Under the pieces are notes generated by a model. The model saw only the letters and a list, made by a program, of their open reading frames with translations, was not told the origin of the DNA and ran no database searches. This document shows, one piece after another, positions 53,750-61,783 of a DNA stretch of 64,000 nucleotides. This stretch comes from Bradyrhizobium tropiciagri (lineage in GTDB: Bacteria; Pseudomonadota; Alphaproteobacteria; Rhizobiales; Xanthobacteraceae). The stretch is from contig NZ_JAFCKH010000011.1 in NCBI RefSeq assembly GCF_018130505.1, forward strand, positions 186,001 to 250,000, in the 5' to 3' direction. The position numbers were made by a program, and so were the translations under genes. Positions within the stretch are counted from its first letter, which is position 1. Each line of letters opens with the position of its first letter.

Positions 53750-54564
53750 TCCGCCCTCACCGACGCGAACCACGGAAACAGTTTTCGTTGCAGGACGCGC
53801 AGGCCGATATCGATCAGGAACGCCAGCAGCGTGATCCAGGCGACGTAGGGAATGATGACGTCCATCGCGAGATAGCGCCGCACCAGGAAGATCCGGTAGC
53901 CGAGCCCGGAATCGGAGGCGATCGCCTCGGCCGCGATCAGGAACAGCCAAGCCGGGCCCAGTTGCAGCCGCAGCACGTCGATCAGCCGCGGCAGCGTCTG
54001 CGGCACTGCGACGCGCAGCGCGATCTGCCAGGTCGAGGCGCCGAGCGTCTGCGCCTTGACGATTTGCTCGCGCGGCAGCTCCTGCACCTTCATCGCGAGG
54101 TCGCGGATCATGCAGGGCAGCGTGCCGATCACGATCAGCGCGATCTTCGAGTTCTCGCCGAGCCCCATCACGATGAACAGGATCGGCAACAGCGCCAGCG
54201 GCGGCACCATCGAGGTGACCGACACGAACGGCCCGAGCAGGGCATTGGCGCCCGGCAGCAGGCCGATCACAATGCCGAGGATCAGTGCCGCCACCGTCGA
54301 GATCGCCAGCGCCGAGCCCAGCCGCCCCAGGCTGGCGACCGTGTCAGTCAACATCAGGTAGTTGCCGGAGCGCGGGTCGACCACGAACGCCATCTGCTTG
54401 ACGGCCTGCACCATGCTGGGCAGCGCCGGCAGCAGCTTGTCGTTGGGATTTTCCGCGAGCCTCGCGCTGGAGCCGGTGAAATAGGCGATTGCGACCAGCA
54501 GGAACGGCAGCGCGAGAAGATAGAATCGCATCTGCCGGCCTGGCCGTATGTTCACAAGTCGCAT
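53746..54564 (-). CDS. ABC transporter permease (nitrate/taurine-type, guanidine-linked)
   Basis: A 272-residue inner-membrane permease with about six helices and the EAA-type loop (VQELPREQIVKAQTLGASTWQIALRVAVPQTLPRL). It matches the SsuC/TauC branch. AACATACGGCC-type spacing and a GGAGAGCTC before the adjacent gene show a compact operon. It would carry the substrate delivered by the periplasmic binding protein encoded upstream. Confidence 0.92.
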   Translation of the reverse strand: MRLVNIRPGRQMRFYLLALPFLLVAIAYFTGSSARLAENPNDKLLPALPSMVQAVKQMAFVVDPRSGNYLMLTDTVASLGRLGSALAISTVAALILGIVIGLLPGANALLGPFVSVTSMVPPLALLPILFIVMGLGENSKIALIVIGTLPCMIRDLAMKVQELPREQIVKAQTLGASTWQIALRVAVPQTLPRLIDVLRLQLGPAWLFLIAAEAIASDSGLGYRIFLVRRYLAMDVIIPYVAWITLLAFLIDIGLRVLQRKLFPWFASVRAE

Positions 54565-54605
54565 GGAGAGCTCCCGCGTGAGGCGATGCGTCAGGGCGAG
54601 CCTTG

Positions 54606-55679
54606 TCAGAGCTTGCCCTTGGCGGCGTCGTCCATGTAGGTCGGGTCGAAGCGCAGCTTGACGTTCGACTTGTCGCCGAGCACCGACTTGTCGGCGAGTT
54701 CGATGCCGACGGCGTCGGCCGATTTCGCGCCCTTGCCGAGCAGATCCTTGTCGAACAGGAACTTGCGCACGCGATCCATCGTCGTGCCGACCGTCTTGCT
54801 GCGCGTGAAGGCTTCCGCATCCGCCGCCTTGTCGAACAGCTTGGTCGAGGCGAGTTGGCCGTCGAAGCCGGCGAGATCGGTGCCCGACGCCTTGGCCATC
54901 GCCTCCTTGGCGGCCTTCGCCGCGGGATCGTTCGCGGTCATTTTGGAGATGGTCTCGTACCAGATGCCGGCCAGCGCCTTGGCAAACGCAGGATTGTCCT
55001 TCGCCACCTGCGTGTTCACGACCATCAGGTCCATGATCTCGCCGGGGATCTGCGAGGAGTCGAACACCTTCTTGGCGTCGGGCGAGCCGAGGATTTCCGT
55101 CACGATCGGATTCCAGGTCACGACAGCGCCGACGTCGGCCGTCTTGTAGGCGGCGGCCATGTCGGCATCCGAGGTGTTGACGACCTTGACGTCCTTCTCG
55201 CTCAGCTTGCTGCTCTCAAGCGCGCGCGCCAGCAGATAATGCGACACCGAGAATTCGACGAGGTTGACGCTCTGGCCCTTGATCGCGGCGAGATCGGCCT
55301 TGTTCTTGAGGATCACCGCATCGTTGCCGTTGGAGAAGTCGCCCATCACGATCGCGGTGGTGTCGACGCCGCCGGCCGCGGGGATCGACAGCGCGTCCAT
55401 GTTGGTGATGGTCACGGCATCGAAGCCGCCGGCGGTGTACTGGTTGATCGACTCGACATAGTCGTTGAACTGCTTGACCTCGATCGTGATGCCGTATTTG
55501 TCCGCCCACTTCTTGACGATGCCGGTGTCGGCCGCATAGCCCCACGGCATCCATCCGACATAGATCGACCAGGCGACCTTGAAGTTCTTCTTCGGCGCGG
55601 CGTCGGCGGCCGAAGCCGCTGCGAGGACGACCACACAGCCGATGACGACAGAGCGAAGGAAGAAAGCGAGTTTGTTCAT
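54606..55679 (-). CDS. ABC transporter periplasmic substrate-binding protein (guanidine-linked)
   Basis: A 357-residue exported binding protein. Seen: signal peptide (cleaved near ASAADAAPK), then FKVAWSIYVGWMPWGYAADTGIVKKWADKYGITIEVKQFNDYV, typical of the NMT1/SsuA-like family, and TITNMDALSIPAAGGVDTTAIVM. The Trp/Tyr-rich start of the mature protein suits binding of a flat cation such as guanidinium. First gene of the operon, downstream of the ykkC-type riboswitch. Confidence 0.92.
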   Translation of the reverse strand: MNKLAFFLRSVVIGCVVVLAAASAADAAPKKNFKVAWSIYVGWMPWGYAADTGIVKKWADKYGITIEVKQFNDYVESINQYTAGGFDAVTITNMDALSIPAAGGVDTTAIVMGDFSNGNDAVILKNKADLAAIKGQSVNLVEFSVSHYLLARALESSKLSEKDVKVVNTSDADMAAAYKTADVGAVVTWNPIVTEILGSPDAKKVFDSSQIPGEIMDLMVVNTQVAKDNPAFAKALAGIWYETISKMTANDPAAKAAKEAMAKASGTDLAGFDGQLASTKLFDKAADAEAFTRSKTVGTTMDRVRKFLFDKDLLGKGAKSADAVGIELADKSVLGDKSNVKLRFDPTYMDDAAKGKL

Positions 55680-55699
55680 TGCCGATCCCTCTTGCAAAT

Positions 55700-55742
55700 T
55701 CACAAAAGGGATTGGCGAAAAGACCATCGCTCCGCCAATCCC
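55700..55742 (-). terminator. Intrinsic terminator controlled by the guanidine riboswitch
   Basis: On the minus strand, perfect ten-base arms GGGATTGGCG/CGCCAATCCC (55733-55742 and 55708-55717) with a 15-base loop are followed by TTTTGTG. It lies between the aptamer and the first gene, 21 or more bases before the ATG, so read-through must be allowed by ligand binding. This is the expression platform. Confidence 0.88.
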
Positions 55743-55754
55743 TTGGCTAACGAG

Positions 55755-55860
55755 GTCTCCCGGGCTTTTGTCCCGCCGTGCACCTGCGGGGATGTCTCCC
55801 CCGCAAGCGGCTGCTCTCGGACCAGCACCTTGCCTGTTTGCAAGGCCGGAACCCTAGCGG
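55755..55860 (-). ncRNA. Guanidine-I riboswitch aptamer (ykkC-yxkD motif)
   Basis: Read on the minus strand, the region contains all conserved blocks of the guanidine-I aptamer in order: CTAGGGTTCCGG, then CTGGTCCGAGAG, a short variable stem, and GCACGGCGGGACAAAAGCCC with GGGAGA after it. The matches to the ykkC consensus I know are close to complete. It precedes an intrinsic terminator and an ABC/carboxylase operon, the standard context of this class. Edges are approximate because the P1 base was not modelled. Confidence 0.95.
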
Positions 55861-56052
55861 CCAACTCAATGCCTGAGATGCACGAGCCGTGCCACGACAT
55901 GATTATTTGAATCTCATAGGATTTTTCGACGCCGGCCGTTCAGGCACGAGCGATCTGCTTAAAAACTACGCAGCCCTGCCCAGAATTGGCTCTGTCCTTT
56001 TACCGCCTCGGCTCGCAGGATTGCAGGAGCGTCGATGTCGAGGGGAGGTTCG
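55861..56052. other. Promoter region of the guanidine operon
   Basis: About 190 bases between the riboswitch and a possible small gene. It holds AT-richer sequence including GATTATTTGAATCTCATAGG, expected to include the operon promoter. No other feature seen. Confidence 0.4.
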
Positions 56053-56166
56053 ATGCGCAAGCTCCTGAGTGCCCTGTTCGGCGGGCTCTGGCGCGGACTG
56101 CACGGCCGCTACGGCCTGGCGCCGACATGCGATCTCCGCGCGCGCGACGCTCGGCGCGCCGACTGA
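56053..56166 (+). CDS. Possible small protein, 37 residues
   Basis: A short frame starting MRKLLSALFGGLWRG, with an unusually good ribosome site (AGGGGAGG, five bases before ATG). The N-terminal half could form an amphipathic helix, while the rest is Arg/Ala-rich and could be fortuitous. Not recognised; low confidence. Confidence 0.3.
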   Translation: MRKLLSALFGGLWRGLHGRYGLAPTCDLRARDARRAD

Positions 56167-56261
56167 TCGCCGAACGCAGCACCGATTTGCACGCAGCCTG
56201 GTGCAGCATCCATTCCGTTCGGATGTTGCAGTCGATTCACGTCAGGTGAGCACGCCGGTCA

Positions 56262-56321
56262 GGCTCCCTCCCCCTTGCGGGCAGGGGAATCGCATATGGC
56301 GGAGCAAGGGGGGAGGGAGCC
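56262..56321. repeat. Palindromic repeat, GGCTCCCTCC family, copy 2
   Basis: Arms GGCTCCCTCCCCCTTGC/GCAAGGGGGGAGGGAGCC with the same CGCATATGGCGG loop as the copy near 46.2 kb, differing by a few bases. Confidence 0.85.
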
Positions 56322-56346
56322 CATCCGTTAGCGCGTCCCTCACGAC

Positions 56347-56380
56347 AAAAGGCCGCCGCTCGAACCATCGAGCGGCGGCC
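56347..56380 (-). terminator. Intrinsic terminator after the GYD gene
   Basis: Perfect 13-base arms GGCCGCCGCTCGA/TCGAGCGGCGGCC with a four-base loop, followed on the minus strand by TTTTGTCG, 28 bases beyond the stop codon. Confidence 0.85.
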
Positions 56381-56408
56381 GTCGCGTTGGAGTAGATTCA
56401 AAATCTGA

Positions 56409-56744
56409 TCAGCTGCCGGGCGGGCTATAGGATGAGCGCAGCTTGACCGCGTTCTTGCGCACCTGCTTGATCTCGTCCTGCGTGAACAGCCGCGTCAGCT
56501 TGACGTTCTGCATGGCGCCGGTCGTGACGGTGAGACCGGACACGGCCGGAGCCGTCATCGGATCAGGCACATCGAAGATCACCAGCACACCGGGACCGTC
56601 GGTCGCGGTGCTGTACATCGAGACGAGCTTGCCGCCCGCCGCCTCGATCAGTTTTCTTGCCGCCTCCTGGCGGTTGGTCTCGGGATTTTCCAGAATCGCG
56701 TTGAGCGCACGCGGCGTATATTGTCCAGTCATACAAAAATGCAT
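56409..56744 (-). CDS. GYD-domain protein
   Basis: A 111-residue protein of the GYD family (YjgF-unrelated small ferredoxin-fold-like domain). Seen: MHFCMTGQYTPRALNAILENPETNRQEAARKLIEAAGGKLVSMYSTATDGPGVLVIFDVPD, matching the domain from its first residue to about 95. The family's role is unclear. AAGGAGG stands just before the ATG. It has its own terminator. Confidence 0.8.
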   Translation of the reverse strand: MHFCMTGQYTPRALNAILENPETNRQEAARKLIEAAGGKLVSMYSTATDGPGVLVIFDVPDPMTAPAVSGLTVTTGAMQNVKLTRLFTQDEIKQVRKNAVKLRSSYSPPGS

Positions 56745-56960
56745 GCACGCCTCCTTTTGAGGTTGGCAATAATTTTCCGGCCCCGTTCCGAGCCAATCGT
56801 CACGAGGCACCGCGTCTGAAATGTCACAAGTGAATTGCCCGCCGTGGGCACCAAGGCCGCCAATGACTGCCGGAATCTCGGCACATCCCGGTGACGGCTC
56901 TCCGGCAGGATACATCAGCTGACGTTCGCGCGGAAGAGACTGCGCGATCTTCACCGACGC

Positions 56961-56986
56961 AAAAAGCCCCGCCTTGCGGCGGGGCT
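56961..56986 (-). terminator. Intrinsic terminator after the DUF1236 gene
   Basis: Nine-base perfect arms AGCCCCGCC/GGCGGGGCT with a four-base loop, followed on the minus strand by TTTTTGCG, 21 bases beyond the stop codon. Confidence 0.85.
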
Positions 56987-57007
56987 CTCGATTCAGTGGA
57001 CTATGCA

Positions 57008-58708
57008 TTATCTGCCAGTCGAACCGTGACCGGAGTTTTGCGCAGGCGTCTGTGTGCCTGAACCCGACGATGACGAACCGCTGTTCTGGCTCGGCTGGCC
57101 GGACTGCGTGTTCTGGTTTGCACTCGGCTGGTTGCCGCTCTGTCCGACGGTGGACTGGTTTTGCGGCGTAGCCTGCCCCGTCGTGTTCTGCTGATTGGCC
57201 GAGGGCTGATTTGCGCTCTGGCCGGTCGTTGACCGGTTCTGCGGCGCCTGACCCGTGGTTTGTCCAGTCGTGTTCTGCTGGCTGGGCTGCGTGCCGGCCT
57301 GACCGCCGGTCGACTGGTTCTGCGGCGCGTTGGCCTGACCCGTCGTATTCTGCAGCGTATTACTGCGGCCAACCGTCGACTGGCTGCCCGCGCCCTGCCC
57401 GATGCGGTCAGACAGACCCAGCGCGGTCACCGTGCGCGTGTCGATGCTGCCGCTGGTCGAGATGCCCTCGCGACGCTGGAACGTGATCAGTGCCTCGCGG
57501 GTCCGCGTCCCAAGCACACCGTCAGCCTCGCCGACCAGCACGCCGCGATCGATCAGCACCTGCTGCACCTCGCGGATCTGCTGCGGACTCAGATCCATCA
57601 TCGCGTAGCTGCCGCTAACCCGGCCGCGATGGCTGTAATGCGTGCGCGGTCCGACCGGGACCACGTCGACAACCCGGCGGCTTCGATCGAGGAACACGAC
57701 CTCGTCCTCGACGATGAAGAAGCTGTCGTCACGATAATACGGGAACGCATCGATCAGCGCCGGGTAGGTCGAGACCGACACGACGTTGAAGTTTCTCGGC
57801 ACCACCGTGCCGCGGTTCACCGAGAAACGGATCGAGCTCGCGTTGACGCGCGGCGCGTTGCGCGCTGAGACCACCGATTGCTGGATCGAGGTCTGCTGCT
57901 GCGCCGTCACGGTGCGGCCGGCCTGGGTCTGCACTGACGCGTTCGACTGCGTCTGGGCGGTTGCGCCGGTCTGCGCCTGGCCGGTCGTCTGACCAGTGGT
58001 CTGGTTGGAATCCGTGCGGCCCTGTGCCGTACCCGACTGCTGCGCCGCCCCCGTGGTCTGGCCGGCTCGCGAGTTCTGGCCGGTCGTCGTCGTGCTCGAG
58101 CCCTTGCTCTGGCCCGTCGTGGTGCCTTCACGCTGGTTCGCGGCGCCGCTGCGATTCTGCTGCTGGCTTTCCCGTGTCGCAGCGCTGCTGCGATCGCGGG
58201 ATTCATCGCGGCCGGTGCGTTCGCGCTCACGGCCACTCTGGCCAACGGTCTGATCGCTCCTCGACTGCTCACGCCGGCTTTGTTGCTCGGCGCGACCGCG
58301 CTGCTCCGCCCGGCCGCTCTGCTCGGCACGGCCGCTTTCGCGGGCCTGTCCGGTGGTCTGGCCGCGCTCGGCTGCGCTGCCGCGGCCCATCTGCTGCTCG
58401 GCCTGGCCTCGGGCCCGCCCGCTCTCGCTCATGCCGGCAGCTCCGCCGCCATGTCCACGACCTTCGGTCATGCCGCCGCTGCGCGCTGCGCCCGAAGCGC
58501 CTCCGCGCACTTCACCGCCGGCATGCCCCGCGGCCGATCCGCCTTCGCCACCGCCGGCTCCAGCGCCGATGCTCGCACCACCGCCCGCGCCGCCGCCAGC
58601 ACCCGCGCCGCCGCCTTCTCGCATGCCTTGCGCCGAGGCGACACTGACGCCGACCAGCAGCACGGCTGTCGTCAGCAGCAACTTGCTCTTCATGATCTTG
58701 TTCTGCAT
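57008..58708 (-). CDS. Exported low-complexity protein with DUF1236-like and peptidoglycan-binding domains
   Basis: A 566-residue exported protein. Seen: signal peptide (cleaved near SVASAQG), a Gly/Ala then Arg/Ser/Glu/Gln-rich low-complexity region, a middle domain with RFSVNRGTVVPRNFNVVSVSTYPALIDAFPYYRDDSFFIVEDEVVFLD resembling DUF1236, a peptidoglycan-binding_1 domain (LSPQQIREVQQVLIDRGVLVGEADGVLGTRTREALITFQRREG), and a C-terminal tail of NTTGQ/STVGQ-type repeats. Rich in Gln, Ser and Thr, so it may be sticky or disordered. Two starts are possible; the upstream ATG has GGAGGAGG about nine bases away. It has its own terminator. Confidence 0.82.
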   Translation of the reverse strand: MQNKIMKSKLLLTTAVLLVGVSVASAQGMREGGGAGAGGGAGGGASIGAGAGGGEGGSAAGHAGGEVRGGASGAARSGGMTEGRGHGGGAAGMSESGRARGQAEQQMGRGSAAERGQTTGQARESGRAEQSGRAEQRGRAEQQSRREQSRSDQTVGQSGRERERTGRDESRDRSSAATRESQQQNRSGAANQREGTTTGQSKGSSTTTTGQNSRAGQTTGAAQQSGTAQGRTDSNQTTGQTTGQAQTGATAQTQSNASVQTQAGRTVTAQQQTSIQQSVVSARNAPRVNASSIRFSVNRGTVVPRNFNVVSVSTYPALIDAFPYYRDDSFFIVEDEVVFLDRSRRVVDVVPVGPRTHYSHRGRVSGSYAMMDLSPQQIREVQQVLIDRGVLVGEADGVLGTRTREALITFQRREGISTSGSIDTRTVTALGLSDRIGQGAGSQSTVGRSNTLQNTTGQANAPQNQSTGGQAGTQPSQQNTTGQTTGQAPQNRSTTGQSANQPSANQQNTTGQATPQNQSTVGQSGNQPSANQNTQSGQPSQNSGSSSSGSGTQTPAQNSGHGSTGR

Positions 58709-59100
58709 TTCCGATTCCCTCCTCCATATCTGCGGTGATTCCGTTCGCGAGAGCTGACGCCAGAATTGGCGATCGACTCGCCGGAGCCGCACTCCAACTA
58801 GTACGATGAGCCTCGGGTGCACTGGCGTGCACGGGGCTCACCAACGAACCTGCCTCGTCTACAAAAGCGGTGATGCGGCAGCCGTTCCTAGAGGAGTGCG
58901 CGACGCGACATTTGGCGCCCTCGGAACACTCGCATGTTTGTCCCGGTGTGCGGCGCCGGCCTGTTCCGTTCAACTGTGAACAGTTGTTCCCGCATCAAGC
59001 GCGTATCGCGCTGGCGCCTGCCGTCAGCGCGATACTCGCAACCAACGTCGTTCTCTCCCGTTGATCGGCTGTTGCAATCACCAACCAAGGAGGAACTCTT
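58709..59100. other. Divergent intergenic region with a CAACTGT-N2-ACAGTTG palindrome
   Basis: About 390 bases between two divergent exported-protein genes. A perfect seven-base inverted repeat CAACTGT-GA-ACAGTTG lies at 58971-58986 and could be a regulator site for one or both. The right gene has AAGGAGG about nine bases before its ATG. Confidence 0.45.
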
Positions 59101-59544
59101 ATGAGGAAAACAGCACTCATTCTTTCGACGGTCGGCGCGCTCGGTTTGAGCACGATCGTCGCGCCGGCGCCCGCAGAAGCACGCAACGGATGGGGCCCTG
59201 CACTCGCAGGCGGATTGATCGCCGGCGCCGTCGTCGGCGGGCTTGCCTCATCGGCTTACGGCTGGGGTCCCGGTTACGGATATGGCTACGGTCCCGGCTA
59301 CGGATACTATGGCGGCTACGCACCTGCCTATTATGCGCCGGGCTACTACGGCGGCGGCTACGCCTATGACGACGACTATGTCGGGCCGTATCGTTGGGGC
59401 GGCGGATACACGACGACCTACTATTCCGGATACCGACCGGCCTATCGCTATCGTCACGCGGTCCGCGTCCGCCCGGCCTTCAGCTCCTATGCCTACTACA
59501 GGGGCGGCTATCCGGGATGGCATCGTCACCATCGTCACTGGTGA
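59101..59544 (+). CDS. Exported Gly/Tyr-rich protein
   Basis: A 147-residue exported protein with a signal peptide (cleaved near PAEARNG), a glycine-rich membrane-like stretch (GPALAGGLIAGAVVGGLASS), and a mature body of GYGYGYGPGYG-type repeats ending in HRHHRHW. Such proteins are abundant in rhizobial envelopes; function unknown. The body is probably surface exposed or aggregating. Confidence 0.8.
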   Translation: MRKTALILSTVGALGLSTIVAPAPAEARNGWGPALAGGLIAGAVVGGLASSAYGWGPGYGYGYGPGYGYYGGYAPAYYAPGYYGGGYAYDDDYVGPYRWGGGYTTTYYSGYRPAYRYRHAVRVRPAFSSYAYYRGGYPGWHRHHRHW

Positions 59545-59664
59545 GTCTTACCCACCGCTGTCATCGCCCGGCTCGACCGGGCGATCCAGTACGCCGCGGC
59601 CCATCGGGTCAAGCACTGCTGTCTCTGGAATGCTGGATCACCTGCATGCGCGGTGACGGCACCG

Positions 59665-59726
59665 AACAAGCTGTTTGACGAACAAGCTGTTTGACGAACA
59701 AGCTGTTTGACGAACAAGCTGTTTGA
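59665..59726. repeat. 16-bp tandem repeat, 3.9 copies
   Basis: Four consecutive units of AACAAGCTGTTTGACG; the first three are perfect and the fourth stops after 14 bases. It lies between the Gly/Tyr-rich gene and the tRNA. No coding role is likely. Confidence 0.9.
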
Positions 59727-59795
59727 AATGCGAAGCGGACCGACACCGCAGCTCGGGGCCGCAGTCCGTCTTCACTTCGTTCAAGCTACGCCGGA

Positions 59796-59859
59796 CACGC
59801 TTCGCCCTGACGGGCTCCACCGTGGCTGCGCCACGCGAAGCCCGTCAGGGCGAAGCGTG
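59796..59859. repeat. 21-bp inverted repeat abutting the tRNA gene
   Basis: Perfect arms CACGCTTCGCCCTGACGGGCT/AGCCCGTCAGGGCGAAGCGTG separated by 22 bases that include their own small hairpin. The right arm touches the CCA end of the tRNA gene. Confidence 0.85.
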
Positions 59860-59932
59860 GTGGGTGCGACAGGGATCGAACCTGTGACCCCTACCATGTC
59901 AAGGTAGTGCTCTCCCGCTGAGCTACGCACCC
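59858..59932 (-). tRNA. tRNA-Val (GAC anticodon)
   Basis: Reads on the minus strand as a complete tRNA: acceptor GGGTGCG pairing with CGCACCC, D arm with AGCTCAGCGGGAGAGC, anticodon arm CTACC-TTGACAT-GGTAG with anticodon GAC, T arm CAGGTTCGATCCCTG, discriminator A and an encoded CCA. Short variable loop. Decodes GUC (and GUU). Strong call. Confidence 0.97.
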
Positions 59933-60011
59933 CAAATCGCATTGGGTCGGGTCCCTATAACGGACCCGGACGGGGCAGGCAAGGACGCAAAGTCGTTAAT
60001 TCGGGCCCGAA

Positions 60012-60371
60012 TCAGGCGGCCAGCAGCTTGTTCACTTCGCTGACCAATTCCCGCAGGTGCACCGGCTTGGCCAGCACCTTGGCGTTCTTCGGCGCCTCCG
60101 AATCGGAATTGAGGGCGACCGCGGCGAAGCCGGTGATGAACATGATCTTGATGTCGGGATCGAGTTCCGAGGCGCGGCGCGCCAGCTCGATACCGTCCAT
60201 CTCCGGCATCACGATGTCGGTGAGCAGCATCTCGAACGGCTCCTCGCGGAGCCGCTGGTAGGCTGACATGCCGTTGTCGTGTGGCGAGACCTTGAAACCG
60301 GCGTTTTCCAACGCCTTGACCAGGAAGCGGCGCATATCGTTGTCGTCTTCCGCGAGGAGAATTTTCGGCAT
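60012..60371 (-). CDS. cpdR: Single-domain response regulator CpdR
   Basis: A 119-residue receiver domain. Seen: acidic pair D9/D10, phosphoacceptor D52 in LLTDIVMPEMDG, T80 in FITGFAAVALNSD and K102 in LAKPVHL. The sequence matches the alphaproteobacterial CpdR, which in its unphosphorylated form directs the ClpXP protease to cell-cycle regulators and is controlled by the CckA-ChpT phosphorelay. Full length, no output domain. Its start is the first ATG with good context. Confidence 0.93.
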   Translation of the reverse strand: MPKILLAEDDNDMRRFLVKALENAGFKVSPHDNGMSAYQRLREEPFEMLLTDIVMPEMDGIELARRASELDPDIKIMFITGFAAVALNSDSEAPKNAKVLAKPVHLRELVSEVNKLLAA

Positions 60372-60676
60372 GGCAGGGATCGTCGAATCCGGCTTGAGGA
60401 CCTGTACGAACACTAAGCCCGACAGTCGGTAAATTTCGGGTGAAATTTGCGCCCGGCCGGTGCCGGAGAGCTGAAGCTATTTGTGGACCGAAGGGCCCGT
60501 CGAATCAACACGGGTGGGAATTTTCCGCTCTTAAGATGCGTTCCAGCCGCCAACCACGCTCTTTTCACTTGGCAGAATGGCCGCGATTACCGACAATGTG
60601 TGCCCATAAATCTCCGCTTTTCCGGCAGAATCGATTTTCATCCGGACAGGCGGACACAAGGGACGGCGCCAAGGGA
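60372..60676. other. Divergent region between cpdR and the N-formylglutamate amidohydrolase
   Basis: About 305 bases with no credible gene or repeat. The right gene has AAGGGA just before the ATG. Promoters for both genes are expected here but no consensus stands out. Confidence 0.5.
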
Positions 60677-61564
60677 ATGACCGAGTTTGCTGGCGATGTG
60701 TCGCCCCCGTTCGAGATCGTCGAGCCGCAGGCCTGGCGCGCGCCGATCATCTTCAACTCCCCGCATTCGGGTTCGGTCTATCCGGCCGAATTCCTCGACG
60801 CCTCGCGAATCGATGTCGCCGCGCTGCGCCGCTCCGAAGACTCCTTCATGGACGAATTGATCGGCGGACTGAGCGAGCGCGGCTTCCCCACCGTGCGCGT
60901 CAACTTCCCGCGCTCCTATGTCGACGTAAACCGCGAACCCTACGAGCTCGATCCGCGGATGTTCACCGGGCGGCTGCCGAGCTTCGCCAACACGCGCTCG
61001 ATGCGGGTGGCCGGCGGCCTCGGCACCATCCCGCGCGTGGTCGGCGACGGCCAGGAGATCTATCGCGAGCGGCTCGACGTCGACGAGGCGTTGCGGCGCA
61101 TCGAAGTTCTCTACAAGCCCTATCACCGCGCGCTGCGCCGGCTGATCAACAAGGCGCATCAGGCGTTCGGTACCGTGGTGGTGATCGACTGCCATTCGAT
61201 GCCGTCGATCGGCGTGTCGCGCGACGAGCCGCGGCGGCCCGATATCGTGATCGGCGATCGCTACGGCACGAGCTGCGCGGCGCTGCTGCCCGATCTGGTC
61301 GAGGAGACCATGAGCGGGCTCGGCTATTCGATCGGCCGCAACAAGCCCTATGCCGGCGGCTTCATCACCGAGCATTACGGCAACCCGGCGAGCGGACTGC
61401 ACACCGTGCAGATCGAGCTCAACCGCGCGGTCTATATGGATGAGCGCCGCCGCGAGCGCGGCCCGCGCTTCGTGCAGGTGGCGGCCGACTTCGCGACGCT
61501 GGCGGATGCGCTGGCGAGGATTCCGTTCGGTGATCTCGGCCCGTTCCAGGCGGCCGCGGAGTAA
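60677..61564 (+). CDS. N-formylglutamate amidohydrolase family protein
   Basis: A 295-residue metal-dependent hydrolase of the FGase (HutG-like) family. Seen: FNSPHSGSVYPAEFLDASRIDVAALRRSEDSFMDELIGGL, RVNFPRSYVDVNREPYELDPRMF, VVVIDCHSMPSIG, and a TEHYGNPASGLHTVQIELNRAVYM ending. The catalytic parts expected for the family are present. The usual hut operon is absent. The start was placed at an ATG just after AAGGGA; a longer in-frame extension upstream is non-family. Confidence 0.9.
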   Translation: MTEFAGDVSPPFEIVEPQAWRAPIIFNSPHSGSVYPAEFLDASRIDVAALRRSEDSFMDELIGGLSERGFPTVRVNFPRSYVDVNREPYELDPRMFTGRLPSFANTRSMRVAGGLGTIPRVVGDGQEIYRERLDVDEALRRIEVLYKPYHRALRRLINKAHQAFGTVVVIDCHSMPSIGVSRDEPRRPDIVIGDRYGTSCAALLPDLVEETMSGLGYSIGRNKPYAGGFITEHYGNPASGLHTVQIELNRAVYMDERRRERGPRFVQVAADFATLADALARIPFGDLGPFQAAAE

Positions 61565-61690
61565 GAGTCGCCCGGCCTCTGCCGGGAGCGCGTGATGAAG
61601 CCGTGAACATGAATCCATTTTACTGCGCAGTGCGCGGTGAAAATGAATCGAGCCGGGACACTGCGTACGGCTGAACAGGCCTCCGAAAGA

Positions 61691-61777
61691 AAAAAGGGCC
61701 GCTTGAATGAACAAGCGGCCCAAGTCTAGGGAGGAAACGCCCAAGGAGGGCAGCGATAGCGCGAGGCGCTACCGCAC
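61691..61777 (-). ncRNA. Candidate small RNA with CCUCC motifs and an intrinsic terminator
   Basis: On the minus strand a predicted transcript of about 87 nt: 5' hairpin GGTAGCGC-CTC-GCGCTATC, a middle part with GCCCTCCTTGGGC (a small stem-loop exposing CCTCC) and TTTCCTCCCTAG, then the terminator GGGCCGCTTG/CAAGCGGCCC followed by TTTTTT. The two CCTCC runs are anti-Shine-Dalgarno-like and recall alphaproteobacterial regulatory RNAs such as the CcsR/alpha-r14 groups; I do not assign a family. A well-placed promoter lies just upstream. No protein-coding frame explains it. Confidence 0.7.
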
Positions 61778-61783
61778 CGCAAC

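Noticed and set aside
59858-60011. tRNA-Val as the attachment site of a genomic island
   Set aside because: No integrase, no direct repeat of the tRNA end and housekeeping genes on both sides.
61697-61722. Hairpin as a terminator for the plus-strand amidohydrolase
   Set aside because: Its T-run lies on the minus-strand side and the upstream minus-strand promoter fits better; it may be bidirectional, but the primary reading is the small RNA terminator.
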